Positions 1 to 9,228 of a stretch of DNA of 44,227 nt are shown one piece after another (the first letter of the stretch is position 1; every line of letters starts with the position of its first letter). The notes beneath the pieces were generated by a model. The model saw only the letters and a list, made by a program, of their open reading frames with translations, had not been told where the DNA came from and ran no database searches. The position numbers were made by a program, and so were the translations under genes. This DNA is from Anabaena subtropica FACHB-260 (lineage in GTDB: Bacteria; Cyanobacteriota; Cyanobacteriia; Cyanobacteriales; Nostocaceae), in NCBI RefSeq assembly GCF_014697105.1, contig NZ_JACJRF010000048.1, positions 1-44,227 of the forward strand, in the 5' to 3' direction.

Positions 1-1
1 T

Positions 2-91
2 CCTGAGCCTATTTTATTAAACCAGATTTTTGCCAAGCTTACTTCTTTAGGACGTATTCATCCCGTTTCTACGGGCGTTGAACCCTCGTAA
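2..91 (+). CDS. C-terminal tail of an unidentified gene (partial)
   Basis: The frame is open from the left edge to a TAA at 89-91 and encodes 29 residues ending in STGVEPS. The start lies outside the window. I do not recognise the family. Codon use is ordinary, but a 29-codon open frame can occur by chance, so this is a tentative call. It would be the gene upstream of the LpxB-related protein on the same strand. Confidence 0.35.
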   Translation, partial: PEPILLNQIFAKLTSLGRIHPVSTGVEPS

Positions 92-183
92 TTTGGCAAA
101 GGTATTGGGATATATAACTTACTTCCGTCTAACGGAATTACGAATTACTAAGCTTGACCGTTAATATTGATATTTTGTTTCTT

Positions 184-1560
184 ATGAGTGATGTATCCCG
201 GTTATCTCCAATTTCTAACTCACCAACTGCAACGTCTCGTTTGCAGTTACTGGTATTAAGTAATGGTCATGGGGAAGATGTAATTGCTGTCCGTGTTTTG
301 CAGGAATTATGTCAACAAGCAAATCCACCAGACATTTATGCTTTACCTCTGGTGGGTGAAGGACGTGCTTACCAAAGTTTAAATATCCCTCTGATTGGTG
401 CAGTGCGTACCATGCCTTCTGGGGGATTTGTATATATGGATGGGAGACAATTGGTAAGAGATGTACGTGGGGGTTTAGTGCAGCTTACCTGGAGTCAAAT
501 TCAAGCGATGCGTCGTTGGGTGAGTTCACAAAAGAAATTAGGTAACAAAAACGCCGTTTTAGCGGTAGGCGATATTGTCCCTTTGTTGTTTGCTTATATC
601 AGTGGGGCTAACTACGCTTTTGTGGGAACGGCGAAGTCAGAATACTACGTGCGGGATGAAGTGGGGTTACTAGCAAGGAAATCAAAAGCAGCTCGTTGGG
701 AAAACTTTTCTGGTTCAATTTATCATCCGTGGGAACGGTGGTTAATGAGTCGTCGCCGTTGTCGCGCGGTGTTTCCTAGAGATGGGTTGACTACGCAAAT
801 GTTACAAAATTGGCCGATTCCCGCTTTTGATGTAGGCAATCCGATGATGGATGGTCTAGAACCAAGAGTTTCACCACAACTATTTTACATGGCCAATGCG
901 CGATATCAAGAAATGGACAGAGCATTGGTAATTACTCTCCTTCCTGGTTCCCGTCCACCAGAAGCGTATAAAAATTGGGAAGTCATTATGATTGCTGTCT
1001 CTGCATTGATGGGGAGTTTTCAAGAGCGAGATACATTTTTGCCCCATTCTGGCAGTGTGGCATTTGTGGGGGCGATCGCTCCTGGTTTAGACTTGAGTAT
1101 ACTTGCCCAAACTGTACAATCTCAAGGTTGGCGACCTCACGCAGATTCACCCTTACCTCTACAAGATGCCAACGCTTTGATATTTAAACAACGCAATGCT
1201 TATCTAGTCTTAACTCAACAATCATATAATGAATGTTTGCATTGGGGCGACGTGGCGATCGCTATGGCTGGTACAGCTACAGAACAGTTTATTGGTTTAG
1301 GTAAACCAGCGATCGCTATTCCTGGGGAAGGGCCACAATATAACCCTGGTTTTGCGGAAGCCCAAAGCCGACTTTTAGGCTTATCGCTGATTTTAGTTGA
1401 AGAACCTGCACAAGTTGCTCAAGTCGTGCGATCGCTTTTCACAAATCCTGACAGTTTACATATCATCAGGGAAAATGGAGTACGTCGCATGGGTAAACCA
1501 GGTGCAGCAAGGCGTATTGCTGAGTGTTTGATGGGCAAATTTGGCACTTCCAGAAAATGA
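184..1560 (+). CDS. Lipid-A-disaccharide synthase-related protein
   Basis: This 458-residue protein resembles LpxB-type glycosyltransferases (GT19/GT-B fold) and belongs to the cyanobacterial 'lipid-A-disaccharide synthase-related' family. The N-terminal VLSNGHGEDV motif is typical of that family, as is a C-terminal nucleotide-sugar-site segment (AMAGTATEQFIGLGKPAIAI). True LpxB joins UDP-diacylglucosamine to lipid X. Whether this relative has the same substrate is unknown, and no lpxA/lpxD neighbours are visible. I chose the ATG at 184; an in-frame TTG at 154 would add ten residues with no supporting ribosome site. Several HIP1 sites lie inside the gene. It probably acts at the cytoplasmic face of the membrane. 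Confidence 0.8.
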   Translation: MSDVSRLSPISNSPTATSRLQLLVLSNGHGEDVIAVRVLQELCQQANPPDIYALPLVGEGRAYQSLNIPLIGAVRTMPSGGFVYMDGRQLVRDVRGGLVQLTWSQIQAMRRWVSSQKKLGNKNAVLAVGDIVPLLFAYISGANYAFVGTAKSEYYVRDEVGLLARKSKAARWENFSGSIYHPWERWLMSRRRCRAVFPRDGLTTQMLQNWPIPAFDVGNPMMDGLEPRVSPQLFYMANARYQEMDRALVITLLPGSRPPEAYKNWEVIMIAVSALMGSFQERDTFLPHSGSVAFVGAIAPGLDLSILAQTVQSQGWRPHADSPLPLQDANALIFKQRNAYLVLTQQSYNECLHWGDVAIAMAGTATEQFIGLGKPAIAIPGEGPQYNPGFAEAQSRLLGLSLILVEEPAQVAQVVRSLFTNPDSLHIIRENGVRRMGKPGAARRIAECLMGKFGTSRK

Positions 1561-1564
1561 ATCA

Positions 1565-1688
1565 AGGGACTTCCAACTTAAAAAATATACTATCACTGTG
1601 TAGGCAGAGGTGCAGGGGGCAGGGAGCAGGGGGAAAAATAACGATGTCTTCTCTCGGAGATTAGATAATTTATTTTCTGGAGGTTCCT
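1565..1688. repeat. MITE-like element copy 1 with G-rich core
   Basis: The left end reads agggacttcca (1565-1575) and the right end tggaggttcct (1678-1688), an inverted repeat with two mismatches. The interior starts with an A/T-rich stretch, then a G-rich core (ggcagaggtgcaggggg and onward), then an A/T-rich segment ending ttattttctgg. The same ends and order occur at 8988-9133. It has no coding capacity. Confidence 0.6.
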
Positions 1689-1726
1689 AATTTAAAATTC
1701 AAAATGAATAATAAGTAAATATTTCT

Positions 1727-1763
1727 TACTCATTACTCATTACTCATTACTCATTACTCATTA
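1727..1763. repeat. Heptanucleotide tandem repeat (tactcat x5)
   Basis: Five consecutive copies of the 7-bp unit tactcat plus a partial unit lie just upstream of the glycosyltransferase start at 1770. This is a typical short tandemly repeated repetitive (STRR) sequence of filamentous cyanobacteria. It occupies the place where a ribosome-binding site would be expected. Confidence 0.85.
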
Positions 1764-1769
1764 ACTAAT

Positions 1770-2957
1770 ATGAATCTCAGTCTGTGCATGATTGTGAAAA
1801 ATGAAGCTGCAACATTGCCGAAATGCTTGAGCAGTGTTGTGAATGTAGTAGATGAAATGGTAGTATTAGATACAGGCTCTAGCGATCGCACTCCCCACAT
1901 TGCCAGAGAGTTTGGTGCTAAGGTTTATGATTTTGTTTGGTGTAACGATTTCAGTATAGCCCGCAATACAGCTTTAAAATATGTTACTGGTGATTGGGTT
2001 TTAGTTCTAGATGCTGATGAAACTCTCACACCAGGAATTGTCCCGCACCTAAAAAATGCGGCCGCTAGTGAAGAATACTTACTTGTTAATTTAGTTCGTC
2101 AAGAAGTCGGTGCAGAACAATCTCCCTACTCTCTGGTTTCTCGCCTATTTCGTCATCATCCAGATATTCGTTTTGAGCGTCCCTATCATGCTTTAGTTGA
2201 TGATAGTGTCTCGGCCATTCTCCAGAAAGAACCCCAGTGGCAAATTGGCTATTTACAAGGGGTGGCGATTCTCCATGCAGGTTATCAAAAAAGTGCGATC
2301 GCTCAAAATAACAAATACGCCAAAGCCCAAGCGACAATGGAAGGGTTCCTCGCTACCCATCCTCATGATCCTTATGTTTGCAGTAAATTGGGGGCGTTGT
2401 ATGTGGAGACAGGAAAAATCGATCAAGGAATGGAGTTATTAAAGCGCGGTATTTCTGCTTGTGAAGAAGAGTACGAAATTTTATACGAACTCCACTATCA
2501 TTTAGGCATTGCTTACAGCCGATTAAAAAATTATCAACAGGCGATTACTCACTATGAAACTGCTATCAAATTACCAATTTATCCCATACTCAAGTTAGGA
2601 GCGTACAATAATTTAGGTAGCTTACTAAAAGCATCTGGAGATTTAAACGGGGCTAAAAAAGCCTATGAAACCGCTTTAAAAATCGACCCAAAATTTGCCA
2701 CAGGACATTATAATTTGGGGATGATATGCAAAACACTAAATTTATTTACAGAAGCGATCGCCTGTTATCAAAAAGCTATTAAACTAAAACCTAACTATGC
2801 AGAAGCTTATCAAAATTTAGGGGTAGTACAGTTAAAAGTAGGCAACGTCCAAGCCAGTATTACAGCTTTTAAAAATGCCATTCTTCTCCATGAACAAGGC
2901 AACCCCGAAGAAGCCATGCGGCTACGTCAAGGCTTACGAGAAATGGGGTTAGTTTAG
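1770..2957 (+). CDS. GT2 glycosyltransferase with C-terminal TPR repeats
   Basis: The 395-residue protein has an N-terminal GT-A domain (about 1-110) with the family-2 opening SLCMIVKNEAATLPKCL, the LDTGSSDRT nucleotide-binding motif and a DADE metal site (DXD). Residues from about 180 to 385 contain roughly five tetratricopeptide repeats with recurring A..Y..A pairs and PNYAEAYQNLG-type helices. Such fusions are common in cyanobacteria and probably transfer sugars to proteins or polysaccharides, with the TPRs binding a partner; the acceptor cannot be told. The ATG at 1770 directly follows an STRR and has no recognisable Shine-Dalgarno. It is followed by a hairpin between convergent genes. 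Confidence 0.88.
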   Translation: MNLSLCMIVKNEAATLPKCLSSVVNVVDEMVVLDTGSSDRTPHIAREFGAKVYDFVWCNDFSIARNTALKYVTGDWVLVLDADETLTPGIVPHLKNAAASEEYLLVNLVRQEVGAEQSPYSLVSRLFRHHPDIRFERPYHALVDDSVSAILQKEPQWQIGYLQGVAILHAGYQKSAIAQNNKYAKAQATMEGFLATHPHDPYVCSKLGALYVETGKIDQGMELLKRGISACEEEYEILYELHYHLGIAYSRLKNYQQAITHYETAIKLPIYPILKLGAYNNLGSLLKASGDLNGAKKAYETALKIDPKFATGHYNLGMICKTLNLFTEAIACYQKAIKLKPNYAEAYQNLGVVQLKVGNVQASITAFKNAILLHEQGNPEEAMRLRQGLREMGLV

Positions 2958-2985
2958 AACGTAGGGTTATTATAGGAATTTTAAC

Positions 2986-3084
2986 GTTGTCCAAAGCTAA
3001 ATTTATTCCCAAATTCGTTGCAAAATAAAACTGTTCTCTTGTTAGTTTAATGACAGAATTGAGATTTAATGTAAGTGCTGTCAT
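2986..3084 (-). pseudogene. N-terminal remnant of a Uma2-family (DUF820) gene
   Basis: From an ATG at 3084 the minus strand encodes MTALTLNLNSVIKLTREQFY and about 13 more residues before similarity fades. From memory, MTAL.LNL.S.IKLT.EQFY is a common beginning of Uma2-family proteins. The catalytic PD-(D/E)XK region is absent, and the frame runs on into the antisense of the glycosyltransferase gene. It looks like the 5' stub of a decayed gene; the boundary at 2986 is approximate. Confidence 0.5.
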
Positions 3085-3155
3085 CGGAATATTTTTCGTT
3101 TTTATTCGCTGACTAGATTACAGACCTATATTTATTCTGTTCCAGACCACAATTT

Positions 3156-3178
3156 AGGGTAGGCAAGATGCCCACCCT
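3156..3178. repeat. Inverted repeat between convergent genes
   Basis: Arms agggtaggca (3156-3165) and tgcccaccct (3169-3178) pair over 10 bp with one G-T pair around a 3-base loop. The hairpin lies between the convergent glycosyltransferase and aspC genes. Neither side has a T tract, so it is more likely a dispersed hairpin repeat than a simple intrinsic terminator. Confidence 0.5.
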
Positions 3179-3232
3179 ATAAGCAAATGTATGATATTTT
3201 TTACTTGGCAGTAGCTGACACCCGATGATTCA

Positions 3233-4399
3233 TTAAATGCGAGAACGCACAAATTTCTCCAACCTATCTAAACCTTTCTCAATTGTTGCCAAATCAGTGG
3301 CGTAGGAAAGGCGGATGTTCTTATCAGCACCAAAGGCTATCCCTGGAATCACTGCAACCTTGTGTTCTTCAATCAAAGCATCGCAAAATTCAAGGGATTT
3401 CAAGCCAGTTTTGCTGATATCTGGAAACAGATAAAATGCACCGTCTGGTTTTGCAGTACTCAAGCCGGGAATGGCGTTGAGTCGATCTAACATTACCTGA
3501 CGACGTTTAGCGAAAGCTTGACGCATTTCTTCGACACAATCCTGGGATTCTTCCAAAGCAGCGATCGCTCCATATTGAGCAAAGGTACAGACATTCGATG
3601 TACTATGCCCTTGAATGGAACTAGCGGCTTTGATAATGTCCACAGGCCCGGCTAAATACCCCAGTCGCCACCCTGTCATAGAATAAGCTTTCGCAAAGCC
3701 ATTACTAATCAAGGTGCGGTCAAAAATTTCCTTCCCTAGAGAACCGATACTGATATGCTGTGCGCCATCGTAGAGAATTTTTTCGTAAATCTCATCAGAC
3801 ACAACATAGATATCTGCATCAACTATTACCTGTGCTAAAGCTTTGATTTCCTCTGGTGTGTACACCATCCCTGTAGGATTAGATGGGGAGTTGAGGATAA
3901 ATAGCTTGGTTTTAGGGGTAATGGCTTTCCGCAGTTGTTCGGGGGTGATTTTATAACCCGTGGAAGCATCTGTGGGGACAATCACCGATTTCCCACCTAC
4001 CAGAGTCACCATTTCGGGATAACTCAGCCAGTAGGGAGAAGGGATAATCACCTCATCGCCTGGATCAATCAGCGCCACCATCAAGTTATACAGCGAATGT
4101 TTACCGCCGTTAGTGACAATGACATTATCTGACTTGTAATCCAGATGATTATCCTTTTGCAACTTGCGGGCGATCGCTTCCCTTAACTTTGGTTCTCCGG
4201 CGGCGGGGCCATACTTGGTTTTGCCTTCATCCAAAGCTTTAGCTGCTGCTGCTTTGATATGCGCTGGGGTATCAAAATCCGGTTCACCAGCGCTAAAACT
4301 ACAAACGTCTATACCCTCTGCCTTCATGGCCTTAGCTTTCGCTGCGATCGCTAAGGTTATCGAAGGCGTTACCTGACTTACTCTTGCTGCCAGTTTCAT
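3233..4399 (-). CDS. aspC: Aspartate aminotransferase (class I, PLP-dependent)
   Basis: The 388-residue protein is a fold-type I aminotransferase that moves an amino group between aspartate or glutamate and 2-oxo acids in the cytoplasm. Visible landmarks are [14 protein letters not shown] near the N-terminus, the substrate/PLP-binding region [23 protein letters not shown], and the PLP-lysine segment [17 protein letters not shown]. The length fits the subgroup Ib enzymes, some of which also accept prephenate, so a role in tyrosine/phenylalanine synthesis is possible. The start is ATG at 4399. It is the last gene before a convergent junction and is separated from the Uma2 gene by about 90 bases. 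Confidence 0.93.
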   Translation of the reverse strand: MKLAARVSQVTPSITLAIAAKAKAMKAEGIDVCSFSAGEPDFDTPAHIKAAAAKALDEGKTKYGPAAGEPKLREAIARKLQKDNHLDYKSDNVIVTNGGKHSLYNLMVALIDPGDEVIIPSPYWLSYPEMVTLVGGKSVIVPTDASTGYKITPEQLRKAITPKTKLFILNSPSNPTGMVYTPEEIKALAQVIVDADIYVVSDEIYEKILYDGAQHISIGSLGKEIFDRTLISNGFAKAYSMTGWRLGYLAGPVDIIKAASSIQGHSTSNVCTFAQYGAIAALEESQDCVEEMRQAFAKRRQVMLDRLNAIPGLSTAKPDGAFYLFPDISKTGLKSLEFCDALIEEHKVAVIPGIAFGADKNIRLSYATDLATIEKGLDRLEKFVRSRI

Positions 4400-4491
4400 T
4401 CTTACTTACTTCGGCAAATCTCGTACCTATTTAAGAATAGCCCAGATTCCCTACTCCCTGTCCCCTCACCTTGGACTTTCCCCAAATCAAC

Positions 4492-5112
4492 TTATTGTCC
4501 CACCTGAAAAATTTGGTCAGCAGTTAAATCTAAATTAGGGAATGTTGGCGATTGAATGCGTTCCCCTTGGCGAAACTGACTTACTTGGTACTCACCTTCA
4601 ATTAGGTAATTGACTGAGATAGTTGGTTGCTTAGGGTTACCAATAAAAGCTCGTCCACCCAACCCTGCATAATCTACAATCCAGTATTCAGGAATACCCA
4701 TTTCCTCATAATCAGCACGCTTTTTGTAATAATCATCACGCCAATTAGTGCTGACAACTTCAACAATTAACTTGACGCTGGCTGAATTTTCAATGATGGA
4801 CTCACGCTCCCACCGGGGTTCCTTGCTTAACGCCTCTTGATTCAAAACAATAATGTCGGGTTCATAACCAGACTCACCCTTAGGCTTAACAATCGACTCT
4901 CTGGGAATAGTCCAAATCCCACGTTTTCCAATTTGGATGATGTTCAGAACTAATTCTTCTATCAGAAAACCCGTAACCTTGGAATGCTTCCCCGTTGGCT
5001 TTGGCATCTCGACAATCACACCATCATGCAGTTCGTAGCGTACCTCTGAATTTTCTGGCAACCAATCAATAAATTCATCAAAGGTTACTTGTTTGGTTAA
5101 GGCTTGAGTCAT
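4492..5112 (-). CDS. Uma2-family putative endonuclease (DUF820)
   Basis: This 206-residue protein belongs to the large cyanobacterial Uma2/DUF820 family, which has a PD-(D/E)XK nuclease fold. It begins with the family-type FDEFIDWLPENSEVRYELHDG and carries GYEPDIIVLN (conserved Asp) followed by VEVVSTNWRDDYYKKRADYE (conserved Glu and Lys) and IPEYWIVD. The catalytic set appears intact. The biological role of these proteins is not established; many copies per genome are usual. The ATG is at 5112. It lies between aspC and secA, separated from secA by a terminator hairpin, so it probably has its own promoter. Confidence 0.85.
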   Translation of the reverse strand: MTQALTKQVTFDEFIDWLPENSEVRYELHDGVIVEMPKPTGKHSKVTGFLIEELVLNIIQIGKRGIWTIPRESIVKPKGESGYEPDIIVLNQEALSKEPRWERESIIENSASVKLIVEVVSTNWRDDYYKKRADYEEMGIPEYWIVDYAGLGGRAFIGNPKQPTISVNYLIEGEYQVSQFRQGERIQSPTFPNLDLTADQIFQVGQ

Positions 5113-5193
5113 AAATTTACCCTTCTGCTAACCACACAAAACTATTTTTAACTCTCCGCGTCCCTCTGCGTGAACCTCAGCGCCCCTCAGCGT

Positions 5194-5227
5194 TTAAAAA
5201 CACAGAGGTAATCACATACCTCTGTGT
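5194..5227 (-). terminator. Intrinsic terminator of secA
   Basis: A perfect 11-bp stem (5200-5210 acacagaggta with 5217-5227 tacctctgtgt) with a 6-base loop lies 12 bases after the secA stop. On the minus strand it is followed by a short T run (5196-5199). The sequences just beyond it (ctctgcgtgaacctcagcg) look like a dispersed repeat. Confidence 0.8.
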
Positions 5228-5239
5228 AAACTCACTTCC

Positions 5240-8032
5240 TTAAACCATCTCCGAAGACGTTTGCACAACCGGCTGAGGCTGAGGCTGGAACATGAACAAC
5301 GAATAAACCACATCCCGGCGGATATTCACCATCATATCCAAGAACAACTCATAACCCTCGCTCTTATACTCAATTAGCGGGTCTTTCTGCCCATAACCAC
5401 GCAAACCGACAGACTCGCGCAAAGCATCCATTTGTTGTAAGTGTTCCCGCCACAGAGTATCAATACGCTGCAAGATGAAGAAACGTTCAGCTTGACGCAT
5501 CAAACCTGGTTGAATTTGGTCGATTTGGGCTTCCTTGAGGTCGTAAGCAATGCGTACCTGTTCATGGAGGAACGCCTTAATCTCACTCACGCCCATATCT
5601 TCCAATTGATTCGCCTGCATATCAGACAAAAGATAAACAAACTCTTTGACCTTATCCACCAACTTATCTAATTCCCACTCTTCCGAGGGCAAATCAACGT
5701 TGATGTAATAGTCAACGATTTCATCCATTGTTTTTTCGGCGTACTTGATCACCTGTTCTTTCAAGTCTTGACCTTCCAGAACCCGACGACGTTCCGCGTA
5801 GATGGCGCGACGTTGGTTATTCATTACCTCGTCGTACTCAAATACTTGCTTACGGATGTCGTAGTAATAGGTTTCGACTTTCTTTTGTGCGCCTTCTAAA
5901 CTGCGGGTAAGCATACCAGATTCGATGGGCATATCATCTTCGACATTGAAGGCTTCCATTAAGCCAGCAACGCGATCGCCGCCAAAAATCCGCAGTAAGT
6001 TATCTTCTAAACTGAGGAAGAATCTTGTGGAACCGGGGTCGCCTTGTCGTCCGGCGCGTCCCCGCAACTGGTTATCAATCCGCCGTGATTCGTGGCGTTC
6101 TGTACCAATTACGTGTAAACCACCCCGTCCTACTACCTCATCGTGTTCGCTGCTGGTAAATTCTTCATACTCTTGCTTAATTCTGTTGTAAGCATCGCGC
6201 AATTTTTGAATTACTGGGTCTTCTGTGGGTGCTTTTTCGGCTGCTACTGCTACTTTATCTTCTGCTTCCAGTTCTGGTAAAGAGCGATCGCCATATTCCC
6301 GTACAGCAAAATCGACTGCTTCTTTTAACTGTTGTTCTGCTTCTTTAGAAAGTTGAGTGGGGAATATTTCTGGTGAAGCTTTCCAAGTTTTGACTTTTTT
6401 TCCAGGAACAAAGCCTTGACCAGCACCGTGTCCTGCGGGTAATCCCGCTGCCCTCTGCACACCAAACACATCTTCATCGTCTGGTCTGACAATGCGGGGC
6501 ATAAAGTATTCCCGCAATTTCAACCGCGCCATGTATTCGGAGTTACCACCAAGGATGATATCTGTACCCCGTCCCGCCATGTTGGTGGCGATGGTGACAG
6601 CGCCTCTACGTCCGGCTTGGGCAACAATTTCTGCTTCCCGTTCCACGTTCTCTGGGCGGGCGTTGAGTAATTCGTGGGGAATACCTTGTTCTCTGAGTAA
6701 TTGGCTGAGATATTCTGATTTTTCTACGCTGGTAGTCCCTACTAACACAGGTCTACCAAGTTCGTGCATCTCTGCACATTCTCGCGCGATCGCTTGCCAC
6801 TTACCTACCTCTTTCTTAAATACCAAGTCAGACAAGTCTTCCCGCTTTCTGACTCTATTGGTGGGAATGATCGCTACTTCTAATTTGTAAATTTTTTCAA
6901 ACTCGGCTTCTTCGGTCTTTGCTGTTCCTGTCATCCCACCTAATTTGGGATACAACAAGAATAAGTTTTGGTAAGTAATTGTCGCTAGAGTTTGGGTTTC
7001 TGGTTGAATATCTACTCTTTCTTTAGCTTCAATGGCTTGGTGTAAACCATCACTCCAACGTCTTCCTGGTAACACCCGTCCGGTAAATTCATCTACAATT
7101 ACCACTTCCCCGTTACGGACGATATAGTTTACGTCCTTGAGGAACAGTTCTTTGGCTTTAATCGCATTGAAAACAAAGTGCGCCCAGGGGTCTTCTGGGT
7201 CAAATAAATCTGTTACTCCTAAAAGTTCTTCTGCTTGTGCAAAACCTTCATCTGTCAGCAGTACGTTACGAGCTTTTTCATCTACGTCGTAATGTTCATC
7301 TTTTTGCAGCGTCAGTGCAATTTCCGCCGCTTGGATATATTTTTCTGTAGGTCTTTCTACCTGACCTGAGATAATTAGAGGTGTCCGCGCCTCATCAACT
7401 AAAATCGAATCTACTTCGTCAATTACGCAATAGTTAAAGGGACGCTGTACCACATCAGCCATTGATGTAGCCATGTTATCCCGTAGGTAGTCAAAACCCA
7501 CTTCACTATTGGTAACGTAAGTAATATCACACTCGTAGTTTTTCTGGCGTTCGCTGGGAGTCATGCTGGATTGAATTAGCCCCACACTCAAACCCAGAAA
7601 GCGATGCACCTGTCCCATCCATTCTGCGTCCCGACGAGCTAGATAATCGTTGACGGTGATTACGTGTACACCCTTGCCAGTCAGTGCATTTAAATAACTC
7701 GGTAAGGTAGCCACTAAGGTTTTACCTTCACCGGTTTTCATTTCTGCAATTTGCCCAGTGTGTAGAATGATACCACCTAGCATCTGGACATCAAAATGCC
7801 GCAATCCTAAGACTCGCCGTCCTGCCTCTCTTACCACAGCAAAGGCTTCTGGCAGAATATCATCCAGGGTTTCGCCTTTGGCAAGTCGCTGTTTAAACTC
7901 TACTGTTTTACCTTTTAAATCTTCATCCGAAAGGACTTTAATCTCCTCTTCTAAGAGATTAATTTCCGTAATAGAGGGTTGATATTTTTTGAGCTTACGA
8001 GCGTTGGGGTCGCCCAACAAGAGTTTTAGCAT
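5240..8032 (-). CDS. secA: Preprotein translocase ATPase SecA
   Basis: SecA is the motor that pushes unfolded preproteins through SecYEG in the plasma and thylakoid membranes. The 930-residue protein has Walker A MKTGEGKT at about 98-105, the DEAD-like [14 protein letters not shown] at about 205, the preprotein-binding region, and the helicase segment [29 protein letters not shown] (quoted in part: [12 protein letters not shown]). An insertion of roughly 70 residues before that segment (about 525-600) is usual in cyanobacterial and chloroplast SecA. The C-terminus ends in a Gln/Pro-rich tail (FQPQPQPVV) and lacks the Cys-rich zinc motif of proteobacterial SecA. The ATG at 8032 leads into [13 protein letters not shown]. 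It is transcribed alone and ends in a strong terminator. Confidence 0.98.
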   Translation of the reverse strand: MLKLLLGDPNARKLKKYQPSITEINLLEEEIKVLSDEDLKGKTVEFKQRLAKGETLDDILPEAFAVVREAGRRVLGLRHFDVQMLGGIILHTGQIAEMKTGEGKTLVATLPSYLNALTGKGVHVITVNDYLARRDAEWMGQVHRFLGLSVGLIQSSMTPSERQKNYECDITYVTNSEVGFDYLRDNMATSMADVVQRPFNYCVIDEVDSILVDEARTPLIISGQVERPTEKYIQAAEIALTLQKDEHYDVDEKARNVLLTDEGFAQAEELLGVTDLFDPEDPWAHFVFNAIKAKELFLKDVNYIVRNGEVVIVDEFTGRVLPGRRWSDGLHQAIEAKERVDIQPETQTLATITYQNLFLLYPKLGGMTGTAKTEEAEFEKIYKLEVAIIPTNRVRKREDLSDLVFKKEVGKWQAIARECAEMHELGRPVLVGTTSVEKSEYLSQLLREQGIPHELLNARPENVEREAEIVAQAGRRGAVTIATNMAGRGTDIILGGNSEYMARLKLREYFMPRIVRPDDEDVFGVQRAAGLPAGHGAGQGFVPGKKVKTWKASPEIFPTQLSKEAEQQLKEAVDFAVREYGDRSLPELEAEDKVAVAAEKAPTEDPVIQKLRDAYNRIKQEYEEFTSSEHDEVVGRGGLHVIGTERHESRRIDNQLRGRAGRQGDPGSTRFFLSLEDNLLRIFGGDRVAGLMEAFNVEDDMPIESGMLTRSLEGAQKKVETYYYDIRKQVFEYDEVMNNQRRAIYAERRRVLEGQDLKEQVIKYAEKTMDEIVDYYINVDLPSEEWELDKLVDKVKEFVYLLSDMQANQLEDMGVSEIKAFLHEQVRIAYDLKEAQIDQIQPGLMRQAERFFILQRIDTLWREHLQQMDALRESVGLRGYGQKDPLIEYKSEGYELFLDMMVNIRRDVVYSLFMFQPQPQPVVQTSSEMV

Positions 8033-8374
8033 GGCAAGTTATAGAACTAAATCGAGGGGATGGGAATTAGAGGAATTTGGCTATTGATTATAAGAATTTA
8101 ACCCTATCTAACCATTTTGGTCATGGATGGGTATGAAATGAAAATTAACTCAACAACAAAAATGTTGGTCTAGTCAGTTTACTAAACGAGCGCTTTTATA
8201 TCGCAGTTTAAAATTGAGACTCTTTTAATAGTATCATTTCACCCCCCGATGAGGCAGAGAACGCCGATCCTTGCTAAGTAGCAATATCCGATGGGTAGTG
8301 GGGAGTGCTGAGTCTTGAGTAAGTGGTTAGTTATTTTTCTCCCCTGCTCCCCAGCCCCAAGTCCCCAAAGTTTT
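8033..8374. other. 342-bp intergenic region between secA and the dihaem cytochrome gene
   Basis: It must contain the secA promoter (minus strand) and the 3' end of the cytochrome transcript. I see a C-rich tract near 8338-8370 (ctcccctgctccccagcccc) belonging to the 'gggagca' repeat class, but no gene, tRNA or clear terminator. Confidence 0.6.
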
Positions 8375-8929
8375 TTAATTTTTAATTGATTTCTCCCACT
8401 CTCCACTCAGGCGACGGAAATTATACTCACTCGCACTAGGATGACAACTGACACAACTATTTATTTTCACAGGACGAGGTAAATCAACTTTAGGATGTAA
8501 GGCTTTAAAATAACGAGAATTGTTGACGCGATATGGTGTTGCTTCATCTGGTAGCTGGGAACGGGAAAAGGTGGAAAGATACCTCCAGACTAGGGTACGT
8601 GGTGGATCGATTAAAGTCTTGATTTGTACGCCATAATGCTGTGAGTCTTGCAGTAGGTTTCTCCAAGTTTGGCTGGGTAAAACAGCCGGTGGCAAACCAA
8701 TGTGACAAGTAGCGCAATTTTCTAGATATAATTCTTGTCCTAGCTGGTGTTGTGGGGGGATGACGTCAACAGTGCCAATTTCTACTTTAGGTGTAGCACT
8801 GTGGGCGTTAGTTGCCAAGGCTAACAACCAACCCATAGCCAGACTCCATGTCAGAATGATGAAAATTAAACCCAGGGGTCGGCGTTTGAGTGGGCGAGTA
8901 CGGGATTTGCGTTTAACCAGATTTGACAT
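8375..8929 (-). CDS. Membrane-anchored dihaem cytochrome c
   Basis: The 184-residue protein starts with a basic stretch (KRKSRTRPLKRR) and one hydrophobic segment (about 19-40), which fits a signal anchor or a signal peptide ending near AHSA. The soluble part has two c-type haem sites: CATCH at 72-76 and CVSCH at 159-163. Cysteines would be covalently bound to haem on the lumenal or periplasmic side. It is similar to small dihaem cytochromes known only from cyanobacterial genomes; the electron partner is not known. The start ATG at 8929 has GAGGA immediately upstream, which is close to the start. No oxidoreductase genes adjoin it. Confidence 0.85.
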   Translation of the reverse strand: MSNLVKRKSRTRPLKRRPLGLIFIILTWSLAMGWLLALATNAHSATPKVEIGTVDVIPPQHQLGQELYLENCATCHIGLPPAVLPSQTWRNLLQDSQHYGVQIKTLIDPPRTLVWRYLSTFSRSQLPDEATPYRVNNSRYFKALHPKVDLPRPVKINSCVSCHPSASEYNFRRLSGEWEKSIKN

Positions 8930-8987
8930 TCCTCACATTCCCAAATACTTAGATGTGGCACTTGTAGCTCTATCATAAGACGTACTT

Positions 8988-9133
8988 AGGGACTTCCAAC
9001 TAAAAAAATATACCACTGCTTTGGTGAGCAGGGGAGGCAGGGGAGGCAGGGGAAGCAGGGGAAGCAGGGGAGGAAAAATCCAACGATAATATTTGCTCTT
9101 ACCCATTGAATATTTTATTTTCTGGAAGTCCCT
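8988..9133. repeat. MITE-like element copy 2 with perfect 11-bp terminal inverted repeats
   Basis: Left end agggacttcca (8988-8998) and right end tggaagtccct (9123-9133) are exact reverse complements. The interior has an A-rich stretch with aaaaatataccactg, a G-rich array of about five ggggaggca/ggggaagca units (9028-9073), and an A/T-rich right part ending tattttattttc. Order and ends match the copy at 1565-1688. No open reading frame of note. Confidence 0.7.
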
Positions 9134-9151
9134 TATAGGAATTCAAAATGC

Positions 9152-9190
9152 AAAAAGGTGAACAGTTATCACTATAACTGTCCACTTTTT
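9152..9190. terminator. Bidirectional-looking terminator after the pirin gene
   Basis: A long imperfect stem (9152-9168 with 9175-9190) has an A tract on its left and a T tract on its right, with one bulge and one mismatch. On the minus strand it follows the pirin stop by about 38 bases and would end that transcript. Confidence 0.7.
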
Positions 9191-9228
9191 ACTGTTAAAT
9201 TGACTTGTGCCTTCCTGGGAAACTCACG

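Noticed and set aside
1727-1763. Possible CRISPR-like array
   Set aside because: The units are 7-bp tandem copies with no spacers, so this is a cyanobacterial STRR.
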